The position numbers and the translations under genes were made by a program. The notes under the pieces are model-generated. The model saw only the letters and a list, made by a program, of their open reading frames with translations, had not been told where the DNA came from and ran no database searches. A DNA stretch of 6,043 bases, taken from assembly GCA_030540495.1 (NCBI GenBank), contig JAUNWC010000063.1, positions 1,540 to 7,582 on the forward strand, in the 5' to 3' direction. Positions 5,943-6,043 of this stretch are shown piece by piece (position 1 is the stretch's first letter; each line of letters starts with the position of its first letter). The stretch comes from Bacteroidota bacterium (GTDB lineage Bacteria; Bacteroidota; Bacteroidia; Bacteroidales; P3).

Positions 5943-6043
5943 AAATAGGACTTATAGCAGTAGACAGTAATTACCCTAACCTTGCACTAATGAAAACAAG
6001 TCAGAGGGGCATAGACCTAATAAAAAGATTTGAGGGTTTGCGT
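5939..6043 (+). CDS. GH24-type lysozyme (endolysin), start only, with unusual N-terminal extension
   Basis: Thirty-five codons are visible before the right edge. From the in-frame ATG at 5990 the protein reads MKTSQRGIDLIKRFEGLR, the typical opening of GH24 (T4/P22-type) phage lysozymes that cleave the glycan bond between MurNAc and GlcNAc. The Glu of 'RFEGLR' is the expected catalytic acid (residue 32 from the first ATG, 15 from the second). The first ATG at 5939 overlaps the holin stop and adds 17 residues, MKIGLIAVDSNYPNLAL, before the second Met. That extension does not look like a lysozyme or a secretion signal; it resembles the N-terminus of a radical-SAM-like family in phages and mobile elements of Bacteroidota and Clostridia. 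The ATGA overlap favours initiation at 5939, and the family's usual length favours 5990. Both may be used. The active-site Asp/Thr residues and the C-terminus lie outside the window. Confidence 0.82.
   Translation, partial: MKIGLIAVDSNYPNLALMKTSQRGIDLIKRFEGLR

Noticed and set aside
1..6043. CRISPR array, tRNA, insertion sequence or diversity-generating retroelement
   Set aside because: I saw no regularly spaced repeats, cloverleaf, transposase, reverse transcriptase or paired template/variable repeats by reading; short or diverged versions could be missed by eye.

Overview
This 6 kb window looks like part of a tailed-phage (or prophage) genome that infects Bacteroidota. The evidence is AT-rich DNA, start codons preceded by A-rich sequence with no GGAGG-type Shine-Dalgarno site, -7 boxes matching the Bacteroidota consensus TAnnTTTG, and proteins resembling families common in gut Bacteroidales phages. 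There is no direct evidence for the exact host, or for whether the element is a free phage or integrated.

Layout. Everything diverges from one point near 3378. To the left, on the minus strand, lies a head module: a probable scaffolding protein (2600-3310), a probable major capsid protein (1155-2555), a small capsid-proximal protein (604-1041), and a protein of a phage structural or connector type that runs off the left edge (1-597). The last gene is open to the edge and has no stop in the window. To the right, on the plus strand, lie a P22-like portal protein (3442-5457), a holin-like membrane protein (5463-5942), and the beginning of a GH24-type lysozyme (5939 to the right edge). The portal-holin gap is 5 nt, and the holin and lysozyme frames overlap as ATGA, so portal and lysis genes probably share one transcript.

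How it fits together. Scaffold, capsid and portal build the procapsid; the two small left-hand proteins probably complete or decorate the head or connector; holin and lysozyme release progeny. Portal and capsid/scaffold are usually encoded on the same strand, but here they face apart across a 131 bp gap. In that gap two mirrored -7 boxes and a 21 bp near-perfect palindrome share one exact symmetry axis, which suggests coordinated late firing of both arms.

Most notable points: (1) the first 19 codons of the lysozyme frame read like the N-terminus of an unrelated phage family (radical-SAM-like) and then pass in frame into a normal lysozyme start; (2) the concentric bidirectional promoter; (3) an EF-hand/dockerin-like calcium loop at the end of the holin; (4) a strong stem-loop between capsid gene and downstream gene that is fully paired only in minus-strand RNA. 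I saw no tRNA, CRISPR array, insertion sequence, attachment site or terminase gene. All family calls are from recognition of sequence patterns, without database searches.
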